64,000 nucleotides of DNA from Verrucomicrobiia bacterium (GCA_028687435.1 JAQUAF010000015.1:1-64000), one strand, 5' to 3'. Shown: positions 52,796 to 63,126, counted from the first letter of the stretch. Notes: generated by a model not told the origin, from the letters alone. A program made the numbers and translations.

Positions 52796-53710
52796 ATGGA
52801 TTCCATTATTGAGACTCACAACTTGAACCGCCGCTTCGGACGCACGGAGGCGGTGCGGGATCTTACCTTTCAAGTTCCGGAAGGAACGATCTACGCCTTT
52901 CTGGGGCCGAATGGCGCCGGGAAGACCACCACCATTCAGATGCTGCTGAACATTCTGCGGCCAACCTCGGGGGAAGCCCGGATTCTCGGGGTTGACTCGA
53001 AATCCGTCGGCCCCGCCCAGCTTGTCCAGATCGGTTATGTGTCGGAAAACCAGAAGCTGCCCGAAGCAATGACGGTTTCCGAATTTCTTGCCTGGTGCAA
53101 ACCCATGTATCCATCGTGGGACGACGCCTTTTGCAAGGATCTCCTGGCCCGCTTCGAACTTCCCGCCGACCGCAAGTTGAAACATCTTTCCCGCGGCATG
53201 AAGATGAAGGCGGCCCTTCTTGCTTCGATTGCCTATCGCCCCAGGATTCTTGTCCTCGACGAGCCTTTTTCCGGCCTTGATCCTCTCATGCGCGACGAGT
53301 TTATTCGCGGCGTTTTGGAGCTTTCGGAACGGGAGAAATGGACGGTGTTCATTTCCTCCCACGATATTGACGAGGTCGAGAGGCTTGCCGACTGGGTGGG
53401 CATTCTCAATATGGGAAAACTTCACCTTTCGGAGGCGCGCGAATCGCTCCAACGCCGTTTCCGTAAGATTGAATTCACGGTTTCCGAGGAGAACCGGAAG
53501 CTTCCCGCGTCCCTTCCCGGCCAGTGGATGGTTGCCGAGGCGGCGGGATGCGGCGTTCGTTTTGTGACGGGTGAATATCGGAATGGGGAAACCGAGGCGC
53601 AGATCCTTAAAATTTTCCCGGATGCCGTTCAGATTGCCGTGGCGCCCATGCCGCTTCGCGAAATTTTCCTGGCGCTTGCCCGCACGTTTCGCATCACTCC
53701 CACCCTTTAA
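52796..53710 (+). CDS. ABC transporter ATP-binding protein (YtrB-like)
   Basis: A 304-residue ATPase with Walker A GPNGAGKTT, signature-like region LSRGMKMKAALLASIA, Walker B ILVLDEPFSGLDP and switch region ISSHDIDEVE. The signature motif LSRGM instead of LSGGQ is common in ABC-2 exporters of the Ytr/BcrA group. It is flanked by its GntR regulator and a permease-like gene, forming a three-gene operon. The cargo is unknown. Confidence 0.92.
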   Translation: MDSIIETHNLNRRFGRTEAVRDLTFQVPEGTIYAFLGPNGAGKTTTIQMLLNILRPTSGEARILGVDSKSVGPAQLVQIGYVSENQKLPEAMTVSEFLAWCKPMYPSWDDAFCKDLLARFELPADRKLKHLSRGMKMKAALLASIAYRPRILVLDEPFSGLDPLMRDEFIRGVLELSEREKWTVFISSHDIDEVERLADWVGILNMGKLHLSEARESLQRRFRKIEFTVSEENRKLPASLPGQWMVAEAAGCGVRFVTGEYRNGETEAQILKIFPDAVQIAVAPMPLREIFLALARTFRITPTL

Positions 53711-53727
53711 AAACGAACGGACTTCCG

Positions 53728-56700
53728 GTGAAACTTTTCTTTCATCAATTTAAAAAGGATTTCCGCCACACATGGATCTTGTGGCTGGTTTGGTTTGTTT
53801 TCGTTGTCATCCAATTCGCGCTGGCGGCCTGGAATGTCAGCCCGTCCGATTTCGTGCGCCAGGGTTTTTACACCCAGCTTGCCGGGCTGGTTCCGATGAT
53901 TCATTCATTGGTTCTTTTTGTTCTCATCCCGGCGTTGATTCTCCAGGAACCGACCATCGGCGTCACCGCAACGTGGTTTACGCGTCCGATGCCCCCGCTG
54001 ACCATTCTGACGAGCAAGCTTCTTTCGCTTCTCCTTTTGGCGCTGGTTCCCCTGATTGGCCAATGCGCGGTTCTGGCTTCCCATGGCATTGTCCTTGGCG
54101 ATGTGATTCTCGCCGGGATTCAGATCGGACTGAACGAACTGGCATGGATCACCCTCGTGACCGTATTGGCGGCGCTGTCTCCAAACTTTGGCTGGTTTAT
54201 CATTGCGGCGGTGATTTTTTTCGCCCTTCAGTATTTTGGCGGATGGATTGTTTCGTGGGTATCCCTTTTTTACGCAAGGAAAAACCTTGTCGCATCCAGT
54301 CCGGACGCCGTTTCCGCCATCTGGCAAAGCCGGCTGGTTGCCAGCGACATTTTGCGCATGTTTTTTTTCCTGGCCGTCATTCTGACGCAATACCTGTGCC
54401 GCAGGACCCGGCTTTCCTTGATTTTTGTTGGAATTGGTTTTCTCGCCTCGTTTCTTGCCTCTCATTACTGGCCGTGGGATTTTCTCAAGTCCCGCCAGGG
54501 TTCAACCGCCGCGTCTCATCCTTTTGACGCTTCGAAAATCCAATTGGAACCCACGGGGTGCCAACTTCATTCCACGCCCGCGTGGCAGGGGGGAGATGCC
54601 CGGAAAACCATGGGGATCAATATTTTTTATTCCGGGATTGACCCGAAATATCGAATCAGCCTTCAAAGCAAGGGCGGGGAATTGACCTGTTCCGACGGAA
54701 AGAAAATACCCCTTTCTTCCAACAATTCATTTAGTGGCGGTTTTCTGCCGCCGGACCTGTTCCAGATTGGGGCGGCCACAGGCAACATTCCCCTGCTTTC
54801 CCACAACGGGGTCTGGAGCGATCATTCATGCCACGTATTTGGTTTGTTTTCCATGGATGAGAAGACTTTTGCCTCAAATGCGTCGAAGTCTGGAATCGCG
54901 ACTTTCCGGTTGAAAGGCAGCGTTTCGCATGATCGTATTTTTTTTGAGATTCCGTTGAGGAAAGGCGCTTGTTTCGCGAGGGGATCGGAACGGACCACCA
55001 TAACCGGGATGCTTCCGGCTTCCGAGGGGATTCATGTCACTCTCAGCGAGCGGACAGTCCAGCTCCTTCTCAAACCGCAGCCTTTTCAAAGGCAGGCGCC
55101 GGTTTTCATTTTGATCAATCGAAAACGTGAGGAGGCCATTGTTGCGGAGGGCGGGAACCAGTTCCACGGGGGCATGGTTGCGAATTTCCTGGGAGGACGC
55201 ATGGGATTCATGTTTGCCGCCTTTGCGGCGAGAGACAATCAGGTGGAGCGCGTTGCGACATTCCGCATTTTTTTCGGACCTTCGGAAAATACGTTTCCCC
55301 GGCGGAGCCTTCCTGTCGTCCTTGATCATGCATGGCTCGCGGATGCGGTTCTTGTGGGGCTCGAGCAGGTTTCTGACGGCAATTTTGAAAAGACAATCAC
55401 GATTCCGAATTTCGCCCTTGATGGGAGCAACCATCGGAATTTGATGGGCATCCACCATGTTGAACCCGATCTGGCGGCTCTCAACAGTATTTCCCTTCCT
55501 GAAAAACCGACTCGTTCCGATGTATGGGATTATATTCTCAAAATTCATTTTTCATCGAAATGCCAATGGTCAACCTCGGATCGCGATCCCCAGGTCGAAA
55601 TGTTGAAGAAACTCGGCTCTGAGCATGCCGCGGAGTTGGTTTTTGCCGTCAGTTCCCTGCCAGCCGCCTATCACGAAATTGAAGCGCTCAAAACGTTCGA
55701 TCTCAGGCAGAGCGGAGTGAAGCCGATGGTTCTTCGTCTTCTGCCTCAAAGCCAGGATCTTATTGTGCTGGTGACCAGGAATCAATGGGAAGCCGACGCG
55801 GCGCCGGTCCTTTTTGAAAAAATTGTCAAACAGAGGCCCGGGGAACATCTTGACAGAAGATGGATATCGGCGCTTGCCTCGGTGAGAAATCCAGCCACCT
55901 ACGATGCCTTGATTTCCTACGTCGAGGCGAAGTCCGGGGAGTGGCGGCACGATGAATATCTCGATGATATCCGGGACCTCCCCGGTCCCCTTGTCGCGGC
56001 GATGGTCAACCGGGTCTGGACAAAAGTCCGCAAAACCAAGGACGAAGTTCTTTTCATCAAAACGGCCGCGACATGGGGGATCACCGACGCTCTTGATCGC
56101 GCGGTGGAAATTCTTTCCGAACCGGTCGATAACGACAAGGAAAAGCAGGCGTTGCGCAACAAAGCCAGGGAAGCCATGCGTTTCATCACCCCCTGTTCCG
56201 ACCGCCTGCTGGACGCCGACATCGTGACCTGGTATTCGGCGAACAAGGGAAAGATGACCTTTGACCCGAGCCTTGGGGTTTTTCTCTTCAGCGCTGTTGC
56301 GACTGCTCCGGATCAACCCTGGCCAGCGCCTGCCAAATACATGAGTTCCCTGGGACGGCGCGCCGTCGCGGGCGATGCAACGGCTGTTGATGAAATCGAA
56401 AACGTTTATACCCGGTTGATCGAAAGCCTTGATCCCAAGCGGGACGAAGGAAAGATCAAGCGTCTCCGAGGGCTTGTTCGAAACGCCTTCAATGTCCTCC
56501 GGGACGAGATGGTGAAAAATCCGGATGTTTTCCGGATTTTGGAGCAGGTCAATAAGAAGGAGAAACTTCGCGTTTTCGCGCCGGGCGCCTGCGGCAAGGC
56601 CGCTGCCGAGGGAAACGAAGCGGCTCTCGACGCCCTTGTTCATTACCAAAAATACAACTGGATGCTTGCGGATGCGCTCAACAACATTGGAGATGCGATC

Positions 56701-56874
56701 CGGAAAAACAATCCAAAGGCGGTTGATTTTGTCCTTGGCGTTTTTGCCGATCCAAACACCCAGACGCTGCCGGACGCAAAATGGGTGAGGGAAAAATTGA
56801 TCGGCGAAATCCAAAACGCGGCCAATGCGGGGAATGGGAAGGCAAAGAGCGTCTATGAAACCATCAAAAGGTGA
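53728..56874 (+). CDS. ABC-2-like membrane protein with very large C-terminal domain
   Basis: A 1048-residue protein starting at a GTG. The first 250 residues carry about six hydrophobic helices (HTWILWLVWFVFVVIQFALAAW, IHSLVLFVLIPALILQ, LLSLLLLALVPLIGQCAVLASHG, and so on), the ABC-2 permease pattern. Residues 260-640 are soluble and beta-rich (LTCSDGKKIPLSSNNSF ... MGFMFAAFAARDN). Residues 640-1048 are helical and repetitive (ASVRNPATYDALISYVEAKSGEWRHDEYLDDIRDLPGPLVAAMVNRVWTKVRKT), reminiscent of HEAT-type repeats. Ordinary partner permeases are 230-350 residues. The extra part may bind cell-wall or protein substrates outside the membrane; that is inference. Confidence 0.75.
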   Translation: MKLFFHQFKKDFRHTWILWLVWFVFVVIQFALAAWNVSPSDFVRQGFYTQLAGLVPMIHSLVLFVLIPALILQEPTIGVTATWFTRPMPPLTILTSKLLSLLLLALVPLIGQCAVLASHGIVLGDVILAGIQIGLNELAWITLVTVLAALSPNFGWFIIAAVIFFALQYFGGWIVSWVSLFYARKNLVASSPDAVSAIWQSRLVASDILRMFFFLAVILTQYLCRRTRLSLIFVGIGFLASFLASHYWPWDFLKSRQGSTAASHPFDASKIQLEPTGCQLHSTPAWQGGDARKTMGINIFYSGIDPKYRISLQSKGGELTCSDGKKIPLSSNNSFSGGFLPPDLFQIGAATGNIPLLSHNGVWSDHSCHVFGLFSMDEKTFASNASKSGIATFRLKGSVSHDRIFFEIPLRKGACFARGSERTTITGMLPASEGIHVTLSERTVQLLLKPQPFQRQAPVFILINRKREEAIVAEGGNQFHGGMVANFLGGRMGFMFAAFAARDNQVERVATFRIFFGPSENTFPRRSLPVVLDHAWLADAVLVGLEQVSDGNFEKTITIPNFALDGSNHRNLMGIHHVEPDLAALNSISLPEKPTRSDVWDYILKIHFSSKCQWSTSDRDPQVEMLKKLGSEHAAELVFAVSSLPAAYHEIEALKTFDLRQSGVKPMVLRLLPQSQDLIVLVTRNQWEADAAPVLFEKIVKQRPGEHLDRRWISALASVRNPATYDALISYVEAKSGEWRHDEYLDDIRDLPGPLVAAMVNRVWTKVRKTKDEVLFIKTAATWGITDALDRAVEILSEPVDNDKEKQALRNKAREAMRFITPCSDRLLDADIVTWYSANKGKMTFDPSLGVFLFSAVATAPDQPWPAPAKYMSSLGRRAVAGDATAVDEIENVYTRLIESLDPKRDEGKIKRLRGLVRNAFNVLRDEMVKNPDVFRILEQVNKKEKLRVFAPGACGKAAAEGNEAALDALVHYQKYNWMLADALNNIGDAIRKNNPKAVDFVLGVFADPNTQTLPDAKWVREKLIGEIQNAANAGNGKAKSVYETIKR

Positions 56875-57017
56875 CCCGGTTTTCCGTTGAAACCGGCAAA
56901 GCGTGAAATGTACACAAAAAAAGTGGCGGTGTGCATTTTAGATTTTTTTGGAAGGAGTAAGCTTCTTTACAATATGACTTCCGCAGGTCGTTTGCGGCTT
57001 TCAACCCCGATTTAACC

Positions 57018-58880
57018 ATGAAAAATTTTCCCAGACCCGTTTTTTCCGCCCTGGCCAGAGCCAAACGTCAATTTGTTCCTTCCGAACGCCGCATGGCGGG
57101 GCATGTTCCCACTCTTGCCATCACGCCGGTCGCCGACGGACGGACGGGGGCGTATGAGGGAAATGTGGCGGGGACCTGGCGGTTGGTGGAGAAGATTTAC
57201 CGGTCGATTGTCCGGAATGTGCGGCTGCCCGACGGCACTCCGGTGCGGGTGGTGGTGGCGCCGGAGATTGTCTATGGCGCGCGGACGGGCGCGCTGGCGC
57301 AGGAGTATTACACCCGCGAGGGGGTGAGCGCCAACATCTGGGTGAGCCGTTCCTGGGCTTACAGCGACGAACTGATGAGCGCTTGCATGGGGATTGGCAG
57401 CAGCGAATGGCAGCAGGCGGCCTATGGATTGAACCAGACGGATCGTCCCGGCGCGGTGTGGTTGAAGGCGTTTACTGCGGCCATGGATGAGAAAGGGCGT
57501 CCGATTTTCTGCGTTTACAATCCGGATCTGGAAAGAGAGGACGGGGATTTGACGCCTTACGTTGAGGAGAGGTTGCTGCGTTTTGCCCGGTGCGCGGCGG
57601 CGGCGGCCGAGATGCGCGGCAAAAACTACCTTTCGGTGGGCGGTGTTTCCATGGGAATCATCGGGTCGGATGTGCGGCGCAACCTTTTGCTTCAATATTT
57701 TGGAATGGGGTCGGTTTCCGTGGACATGGTGGCGGTCAAGGGGCGCATGGAACGGGGTTTTTACGATCATCAGGAGCTGGAAAAGGCGTTCAAATTCATG
57801 CGGAAAAACTTCCGGTTCGACTTTGGCGCCGGCGCGCGTCCGTATTCGAACGACGATTTGCTGCGTGAATGCATCAAAATGACCATGATTGTGCGCGATT
57901 TGATGATCGGCAATCCGCGGCTGGCCGATCCGGCGGTGGGCAAGGCCCAGGGATTCCGCGCGGATGTGGAGCATGCGCAGGGTGTCAACGCCATCCTGGC
58001 CGGCACGCAGGGGCAGCGCGCATGGACGGATTTGTATCCGAATTATGACCTGACCGAATCGATGCTTTGCAGTTCCTTTGACTGGAACGGGTTTCGCGCG
58101 CCGTATCTGGTGGCCACGGAAAACGACTCAAAAAACGGCATCGGCATGCTGGTGGCGAACCTGCTCTCCGGAATGCCGCAGCTTTTTGCCGACATCCGGA
58201 CAAACTGGACGGTGGAAAGCGTGAAGCGGGCCACGGGCAAGGATATCTCCCGGGTTGCGCCCAATGGTTTTATCGACAAGAGAAACTCCGGCGCCGGAGC
58301 ATTGGATTATGCGCTGGATGTCTTTTCGCTGGTCAAGGGAGTCAGGCAGATGAGAGTCCAGGAGGTGGCGGACGCCATCCGCAAGGACAGGAAATTGCGG
58401 CAGGAACTCATCGACAAGGCCATTCGCCACACCACTTACATGGCGGCTGTGCTGGAGTATTTCCCGGGTGACGGCCTTTCCAGCCATTATCGCACGCCGG
58501 GCGGAATCCCGATGACGGCTTATCGTTACAATGCGGTGGGCGAGATGCTGACCTGTTCGGTGGTGGAAGGCGAAACCATTGATTTGCCAAAGGATGTGGC
58601 GGATCATATCAGCCAAGTCACTGACAGAACCTGGCCGGAGAGCTATTGGGCGCCACGCGACATGTCTTCTTTCGATTATATGTCGAGGATCGGTCCCAAC
58701 CACGACGCCAATTCATTCGGGCACATTGGAGCGGACATGATCACCCTCAACGCCATGCTGCGCATACCCGTGGACATGCACAACGTGCCGAAGGACCAGA
58801 TTTTCCGTCCCACCTTGTGGGATCGGTTTGGCGGGGACGATTTCCGCGCCTGCGAAAAGCTCGGCCCGGTTTATCGGTGA
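57018..58880 (+). CDS. fucI: L-fucose isomerase
   Basis: A 620-residue enzyme converting L-fucose to L-fuculose (D-arabinose/D-ribulose also possible). Signature blocks are SSEWQQAAYGLNQTDRPGAVWL, YLSVGGVSMGIIGSDVRRN, AILAGTQGQRAWTDLYPNYD, SFDWNGFRAPYLVATENDSKNGIGMLVANLLSG, QLFADIRTNWTVESVKRATG, FGHIGADMITLNAMLRIPVDMHNV and the FRACEKLGPVYR end, all in the E. coli FucI order. It is slightly longer than E. coli FucI (about 591). FucK or FucA are not adjacent; a Gfo/Idh dehydrogenase and a ThuA-like gene lie on the opposite strand. Confidence 0.93.
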   Translation: MKNFPRPVFSALARAKRQFVPSERRMAGHVPTLAITPVADGRTGAYEGNVAGTWRLVEKIYRSIVRNVRLPDGTPVRVVVAPEIVYGARTGALAQEYYTREGVSANIWVSRSWAYSDELMSACMGIGSSEWQQAAYGLNQTDRPGAVWLKAFTAAMDEKGRPIFCVYNPDLEREDGDLTPYVEERLLRFARCAAAAAEMRGKNYLSVGGVSMGIIGSDVRRNLLLQYFGMGSVSVDMVAVKGRMERGFYDHQELEKAFKFMRKNFRFDFGAGARPYSNDDLLRECIKMTMIVRDLMIGNPRLADPAVGKAQGFRADVEHAQGVNAILAGTQGQRAWTDLYPNYDLTESMLCSSFDWNGFRAPYLVATENDSKNGIGMLVANLLSGMPQLFADIRTNWTVESVKRATGKDISRVAPNGFIDKRNSGAGALDYALDVFSLVKGVRQMRVQEVADAIRKDRKLRQELIDKAIRHTTYMAAVLEYFPGDGLSSHYRTPGGIPMTAYRYNAVGEMLTCSVVEGETIDLPKDVADHISQVTDRTWPESYWAPRDMSSFDYMSRIGPNHDANSFGHIGADMITLNAMLRIPVDMHNVPKDQIFRPTLWDRFGGDDFRACEKLGPVYR

Positions 58881-58902
58881 GGGGACAGGCTGAAGAAGCG
58901 CC

Positions 58903-59946
58903 TCATCGAGGAATCTTCACCGGCGCGCCTTTGGCGGCGCTGGCATAGATGGCGTCGATCAATTCCATGACGATGAGCCCTTCCTCGCCGGTGGCAATGT
59001 GGGGCCGGTTGTTGAGGATGGCGTCGCAGAAGTGGTACATGGATTTTTTTGCGGCCGGGACGGGGGGATGGAGGGCCATGTCATAGCGGGCGCCGTTGCG
59101 TTCCAGGAAGATTTCCGCCTCGAATTCGTACCCTTCGCCTTTGTTGCACTGGATCAGTCCGGCTTTTGTTCCAAGCAGGCGGGTTTCCATCAATTCGTTT
59201 TGCTTGATGTTGGCGGCCCAGGAGGCTTCCACCTCCAGGGTGGCGCCGTTTTCAAATTTGACGAGGCCCACGGCGAGATCCTCCACATCGAAGGTTTTGC
59301 CTTCCTTTTTGGCGATGGCGGTGGCGATGGGGTTGTAGGTGCTGCCCATGACCCAGGTGGGTTTGGGATAGCCCATGAGCCAGAGCGCCAGATCGAGGCG
59401 GTGCACTCCCAGGTCGATAAGCGGCCCGCCGCCAGCCAGGGATTTGGTGCCGAACCAGCCGCCGAAACCCGGCATGCCGCGGCGGCGATGCCAGACGGTG
59501 CGGGCAAAATAGACATCGCCGAGGATTCCGGTGTCCACCTCCTGTTTCAAGGCCCAGGCTTGTTCGGTGAAGCGATAGGAGAAGTTGATCATGATCCGCT
59601 TTCTGGCTTTTTTGGCGGCGGCCAGCATTTCGCGCGCTTCCCCGGCGTTCATGGCCATGGGTTTTTCGCAGAGAACATGGCATCCGGCCTTGAGGGCGGC
59701 AAGAGTCAGGGGTTTGTGGAATTTATTCGGAGTGGCGACGCTCACCACGTCGAGTTGTTCGCCCTCAAGCATTTTTTCGGCGGAATCGTAGCGGCTCTGG
59801 ATGCCGTGTTTGTCACCGATGTCCTTGAGCCGTTCGGCGTTGGGATCCGCGATGGCGGCCACCTCCACCTGGGGGTGGTTTTTGTAATCGTTGATGTGAA
59901 ACTGGCCCATTCCAAGGCCAATGATGCCGACTCGCAGTTTTTTCAT
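58903..59946 (-). CDS. Gfo/Idh/MocA-family oxidoreductase
   Basis: A 347-residue dehydrogenase with the N-terminal MKKLRVGIIGLGMGQFHINDYKNHPQVEVAAIADPN, EKPMAMNAGEAREML (EKP motif) and DLGVHRLDLALWLMG near residue 180. It should oxidise a sugar or sugar-acid hydroxyl with NAD(P). It converges on fucI, 22 bases away, and lies upstream of thuA-like DNA on the same strand. Fucose or trehalose-type sugar metabolism is a reasonable guess. Confidence 0.87.
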   Translation of the reverse strand: MKKLRVGIIGLGMGQFHINDYKNHPQVEVAAIADPNAERLKDIGDKHGIQSRYDSAEKMLEGEQLDVVSVATPNKFHKPLTLAALKAGCHVLCEKPMAMNAGEAREMLAAAKKARKRIMINFSYRFTEQAWALKQEVDTGILGDVYFARTVWHRRRGMPGFGGWFGTKSLAGGGPLIDLGVHRLDLALWLMGYPKPTWVMGSTYNPIATAIAKKEGKTFDVEDLAVGLVKFENGATLEVEASWAANIKQNELMETRLLGTKAGLIQCNKGEGYEFEAEIFLERNGARYDMALHPPVPAAKKSMYHFCDAILNNRPHIATGEEGLIVMELIDAIYASAAKGAPVKIPR

Positions 59947-60088
59947 GGGATTAGGCGCCAGGGGCGCCGAGGTTTAAGGTTGAGGTTCAAGGTTTAAGGC
60001 AGGCGCCAACAGCCTTCCCGGCCATGCCAGGGCTGGTCGCGCGGGCCGTCTTCAGTCCAAACAACCTGCGCGGCGCAACGCCGCGCAA

Positions 60089-60868
60089 TCAGAGTTTCGA
60101 TTCCTGCAGCACGCCGGCCTTGCCAAACTGGGCGTCCTTTGGCGCGATTTTTTCAAGAGGTTGATAGTTTGGACAACTGTCGGCCTGGATGATTCTCGGG
60201 GCGGCCCAGAAAACGGCGTTGCCGATCACTTTCTGCACATTTTCGTTGTGAAAAGTGGGGTAGGTTTCATGGCCGGGGCGGAAATAAAAAATCCGTCCGT
60301 GGCCCCGTTCCCAGCAGCAGCCGCTGCGGAAAACCTCGCCCCCCTCGAACCAGGAGACGAAGATGAGTTTGTCGGGGGTGGGGATGTCGAAGCGTTCGCC
60401 GTACATTTCCTCGTTGGGCAGTTCGAAATAGTCGCCGATTCCCTGGGTGATGGGGTGTCCGGGCTCGAGATTCCAGAGACGCTCCTTTTCGGCCGCCTCG
60501 CGCCATTTGAGGGAGCAATTGGTGCCCAGCATGCGCTTGAAGATTTTTGAGAAATGCCCCGAGTGGAGAACGATCAGGCCCATTCCCTCCAGCACCCGCT
60601 TTTGCACGCGGGTGACGATTTCATCCTTCACCTCGCTGTGGGCCACATGCCCCCACCAGATGAGCACATCCGTGCCGCTGACGACCTGTTCGGTCAGTCC
60701 GTGTTCCGCATCGTCCAGGGAGGCTAGGCGGATTTCGAGCCCCGGGCGTTTCTTGAGGGCTTCGGCAAGGGTGGCATGCATGCCTGCGGGATAGAGTTTT
60801 TTGACCGCCTCGTTTTTTTTCTCGTGGCGAAATTCGTTCCAGATGGTGACTCGGATGGGGGTGCTCAT
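60089..60868 (-). CDS. ThuA-like trehalose-utilisation domain protein
   Basis: A 259-residue protein beginning [35 protein letters not shown] and containing [35 protein letters not shown] and the [32 protein letters not shown] end of the ThuA/glutamine-amidotransferase-like family. These are often found with Gfo/Idh dehydrogenases and may convert keto-sugars. The frame stays open back to 61615 but has no domain character; the ATG at 60868 gives the canonical start. It is divergent from an AraC regulator. Confidence 0.87.
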   Translation of the reverse strand: MSTPIRVTIWNEFRHEKKNEAVKKLYPAGMHATLAEALKKRPGLEIRLASLDDAEHGLTEQVVSGTDVLIWWGHVAHSEVKDEIVTRVQKRVLEGMGLIVLHSGHFSKIFKRMLGTNCSLKWREAAEKERLWNLEPGHPITQGIGDYFELPNEEMYGERFDIPTPDKLIFVSWFEGGEVFRSGCCWERGHGRIFYFRPGHETYPTFHNENVQKVIGNAVFWAAPRIIQADSCPNYQPLEKIAPKDAQFGKAGVLQESKL

Positions 60869-61009
60869 GGGTTTGTGGATGGGATAAAACTGTTGTTGGA
60901 TTAAAAGCGGATGCGATGAATAGCTGCCCCTAAGATGGAGTAGAAGTCCGGGGGGCGCAATCGGGATTTGTTTGCAAAAACTTTGAAAAATAGGATAAAA
61001 CTTGGATGA

Positions 61010-61921
61010 ATGAAAAATGAGACAATGGACTCCCTGATCCTGCGGGGGGATTTGAACGGCACGCTCCGCGGCGTGTTCGGGCGCCTGTTGGAGGAATTGG
61101 AGCGGAAAAAACCGGCGGTGCGCGTGCCGCATCCGCAAAACCAGATGAGGATGCAGCCGGATATGCATTTCCATTGGGCGCCCGAGGTGTTTGTCCAGTT
61201 GTCGGGATTCACGAGGTTCCGCTTTCCGGGGGAGGCATGGCGTTTGATGCCGGGAGAAACGGCCATTGTTCCCCGGGGGGTGCCGCATGGGGAAAAGGTT
61301 TATCCATGGCATGGCCCTTTTCACAACCTGGTGCTGGCATGCGAGAAGCGCGAAATCGGACCGTTGTTGATCTATCATCTGGCGGGCGAAGTGCGGCCCC
61401 GCTTCCCGGGCGGCTTGGAATACGGGCGTCTGTCTGTGCCGCGATTGCAGAGGTTGTGGGCGTATCTGGATGATTTTGTGGAGGTGTTTCATTCCTCCTC
61501 GCCGCGCCGCGTGCCGGCGGCGCGCGCCCTGTTGCAGAGTTGGCTGTTGGGGGTGTTGTCCGTGTTTGACGAACATCCGCAGTTGGAGGCGGACGAACCC
61601 TTCAAGGTGTCCCAAGTGCGCCAGTTGGTGATGACCAGGCTTGCCGATTCGTCGCTGAGTGTGCGCAAGTTGGCGGCGCAGATCCGTTGCACGCCCGATT
61701 ATCTTTCACATTTGTTTTGCGAAAGCGCCGGAATGACTCTTACCTCGTTCATCAATGAACAGCGCTTGATTCAGGCCAAGGGATTGCTGGAAACGTCCGC
61801 CATGAATATTTCCGAGGTGGCGTGGGCGGTGGGGTATCAGGATGAGGGGTATTTCACGCGCCTTTTTCGAAAAGCAACCGGACAGGCCCCCCGCGAATAC
61901 CGGAAACAGGCCAGGCGTTGA
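61010..61921 (+). CDS. AraC-family transcriptional regulator
   Basis: A 303-residue regulator. An N-terminal cupin-like sensor ([50 protein letters not shown]) precedes two AraC helix-turn-helix motifs ([38 protein letters not shown] and [34 protein letters not shown]). It is divergent from the ThuA-like gene and close to fucI, so it probably senses a sugar and controls that locus. The start is the ATG at 61010; an ATG at 61025 is the alternative. Confidence 0.9.
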   Translation: MKNETMDSLILRGDLNGTLRGVFGRLLEELERKKPAVRVPHPQNQMRMQPDMHFHWAPEVFVQLSGFTRFRFPGEAWRLMPGETAIVPRGVPHGEKVYPWHGPFHNLVLACEKREIGPLLIYHLAGEVRPRFPGGLEYGRLSVPRLQRLWAYLDDFVEVFHSSSPRRVPAARALLQSWLLGVLSVFDEHPQLEADEPFKVSQVRQLVMTRLADSSLSVRKLAAQIRCTPDYLSHLFCESAGMTLTSFINEQRLIQAKGLLETSAMNISEVAWAVGYQDEGYFTRLFRKATGQAPREYRKQARR

Positions 61922-61983
61922 TTTCAGTCTGACTTGGGAGCGGGGGCAAAAAATCTGAAAATTGAAATCCTTTTTGCGTGGAT

Positions 61984-62080
61984 CCTAACAGTCTACAGCC
62001 TACAGCCTTTTTTTCGCAGCGCAATCTGTGAAAAAATCCAGGAACTGCCATTGAAAATGGTGCCCGGTTTTGAAACATGC
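61984..62080. repeat. Direct repeat, copy 1
   Basis: About 97 bases starting CCTAACAGTCTAC match 63716-63818 in the same orientation at roughly 90 percent identity, apart from a 6-base difference. It contains a TTTTTTCGC...GTGAAAAAA hairpin that pairs fully (GCGAAAAAA) in the other copy. The two copies bracket the integrase remnant and the DUF433/DUF5615 pair. Confidence 0.65.
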
Positions 62081-62270
62081 CAAATTTTACTGGTTCAAAA
62101 CGAGGCAACTTTGATGCCCGTCAAAAAGGATCTCTCGATGAATTTGCCAGATTCATGTGACGATCGTTTCACGGATTTGGTAAATTGGAATCGCGGCCAA
62201 GTCGGTGGTCGGAATGGTGGCATTTTGAGAACATGACATTCCGGCAATGGGGAGGGCGTCCCGCTTTCGA

Positions 62271-62474
62271 TCACGCCATGACAATATCCGCGTGCGCTGA
62301 AAAACCAAGTTGCCCAAACAATTGCTCGCAGTCCTCCCACGTCAGACCGAAGGCGCGAACGTCAGCAACTCCAAGACGAGAAACGACGGCGGACAAAACA
62401 GCCGTATGGTGTTCATCAAACACCCCATCCATCATCGCATTTGCCGCCCAGTCCACCAACTGGGGCAATGTCAT
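62271..62474 (-). CDS. Small hypothetical protein
   Basis: A 67-residue frame (LPQLVDWAANAMMDGVFDEHHTAVLSAVVSRLGVADVRAFGLTWEDCEQLFGQLGF) with normal amino acid balance and helical character. No ribosome-binding site stands out and no family was recognised. It lies in accessory DNA next to an integrase remnant. It could be a genuine small gene or a fragment. Confidence 0.35.
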   Translation of the reverse strand: MTLPQLVDWAANAMMDGVFDEHHTAVLSAVVSRLGVADVRAFGLTWEDCEQLFGQLGFSAHADIVMA

Positions 62475-62485
62475 TTCGTGATTTC

Positions 62486-62861
62486 AGTTGGCTGATGCGT
62501 GAAAGCTTGGTGTTGTGCAATCCGGCGTCGGATTTGCAGTTGCCGCGCAAGGATCATCGGTTGCCGCGGACGATCCTTTCGGCGGCGGAGACATTGGCCA
62601 CCGCGTGCCCCAGCTCATCGAAGCGGCCAACCTTGGCAAAAAAAGGGCGGCTGCCACGTTTTTCGGCACACCTTCGCCACAGTACTCATGGAAGCGGGGC
62701 GCAACATCCGCTTCGTTCAGGAAATGCTGGGCCATGTGAACCTGGAGTCCACGCGGATTTACACCCCGTTGAGCATCAAGGCGTTGCAGGAGGCCCATCG
62801 GCAATATCACCCGGCGAAGATGCCGGTGGCTGATGGCGTACTGGTCGAAAAAACGGGGTGA
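62486..62861 (+). pseudogene. Tyrosine recombinase (XerC/D-like integrase) remnant
   Basis: Two pieces in different frames. Bases 62486-62590 encode LMRESLVLCNPASDLQLPRKDHRLPRTILSAAE, the end of an integrase core-binding domain. Bases 62649-62861 encode HVFRHTFATVLMEAGRNIRFVQEMLGHVNLESTRIYTPLS, the C-terminal catalytic boxes with HxxR, GH and the nucleophile Tyr. The first catalytic Arg region is missing and the frame shifts between the pieces, so the enzyme is dead. It marks past integrase-mediated mobility. Confidence 0.75.
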
Positions 62862-62907
62862 ATCCCGGTTATTGCCCCAATCCTGTTTTTGTGGCATATT
62901 GGGTTGA

Positions 62908-63126
62908 ATGCAAAATAAATTGCCCATTGAGGTTGACCCTGAAATCATGAGCGGTGCGCCGGTTTTTCGTGGGACGCGCGTGCCGGTTGAAATCCTGTTC
63001 AATTATCTCATGGATGGTGTCAGTTTGGACGAATTTCTGCGCTGTTTTCCCATGGTTAAAGCCGAGGATGCGCGGCAACTATTGGAACACTCCAAGCAGG
63101 AAGCCTTGCATGAGGTGGCGGCTTGA
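62908..63126 (+). CDS. DUF433 antitoxin-like protein
   Basis: A 72-residue protein with the DUF433 core (EIMSGAPVFRGTRVPVEILFNYLMDGVSLDEFLRCFPMVKAEDARQLLE). DUF433 proteins are small helical DNA-binding-like proteins that usually pair with PIN-like or DUF5615 partners. Its stop overlaps the start of the next gene (TTGA), so the two are translationally coupled. Confidence 0.88.
   Translation: MQNKLPIEVDPEIMSGAPVFRGTRVPVEILFNYLMDGVSLDEFLRCFPMVKAEDARQLLEHSKQEALHEVAA

Noticed and set aside
60869-61615. Upstream extension of the ThuA-like frame
   Set aside because: The frame is open but overlaps the AraC gene in antisense and has no domain character; the ATG at 60868 gives the canonical ThuA start.
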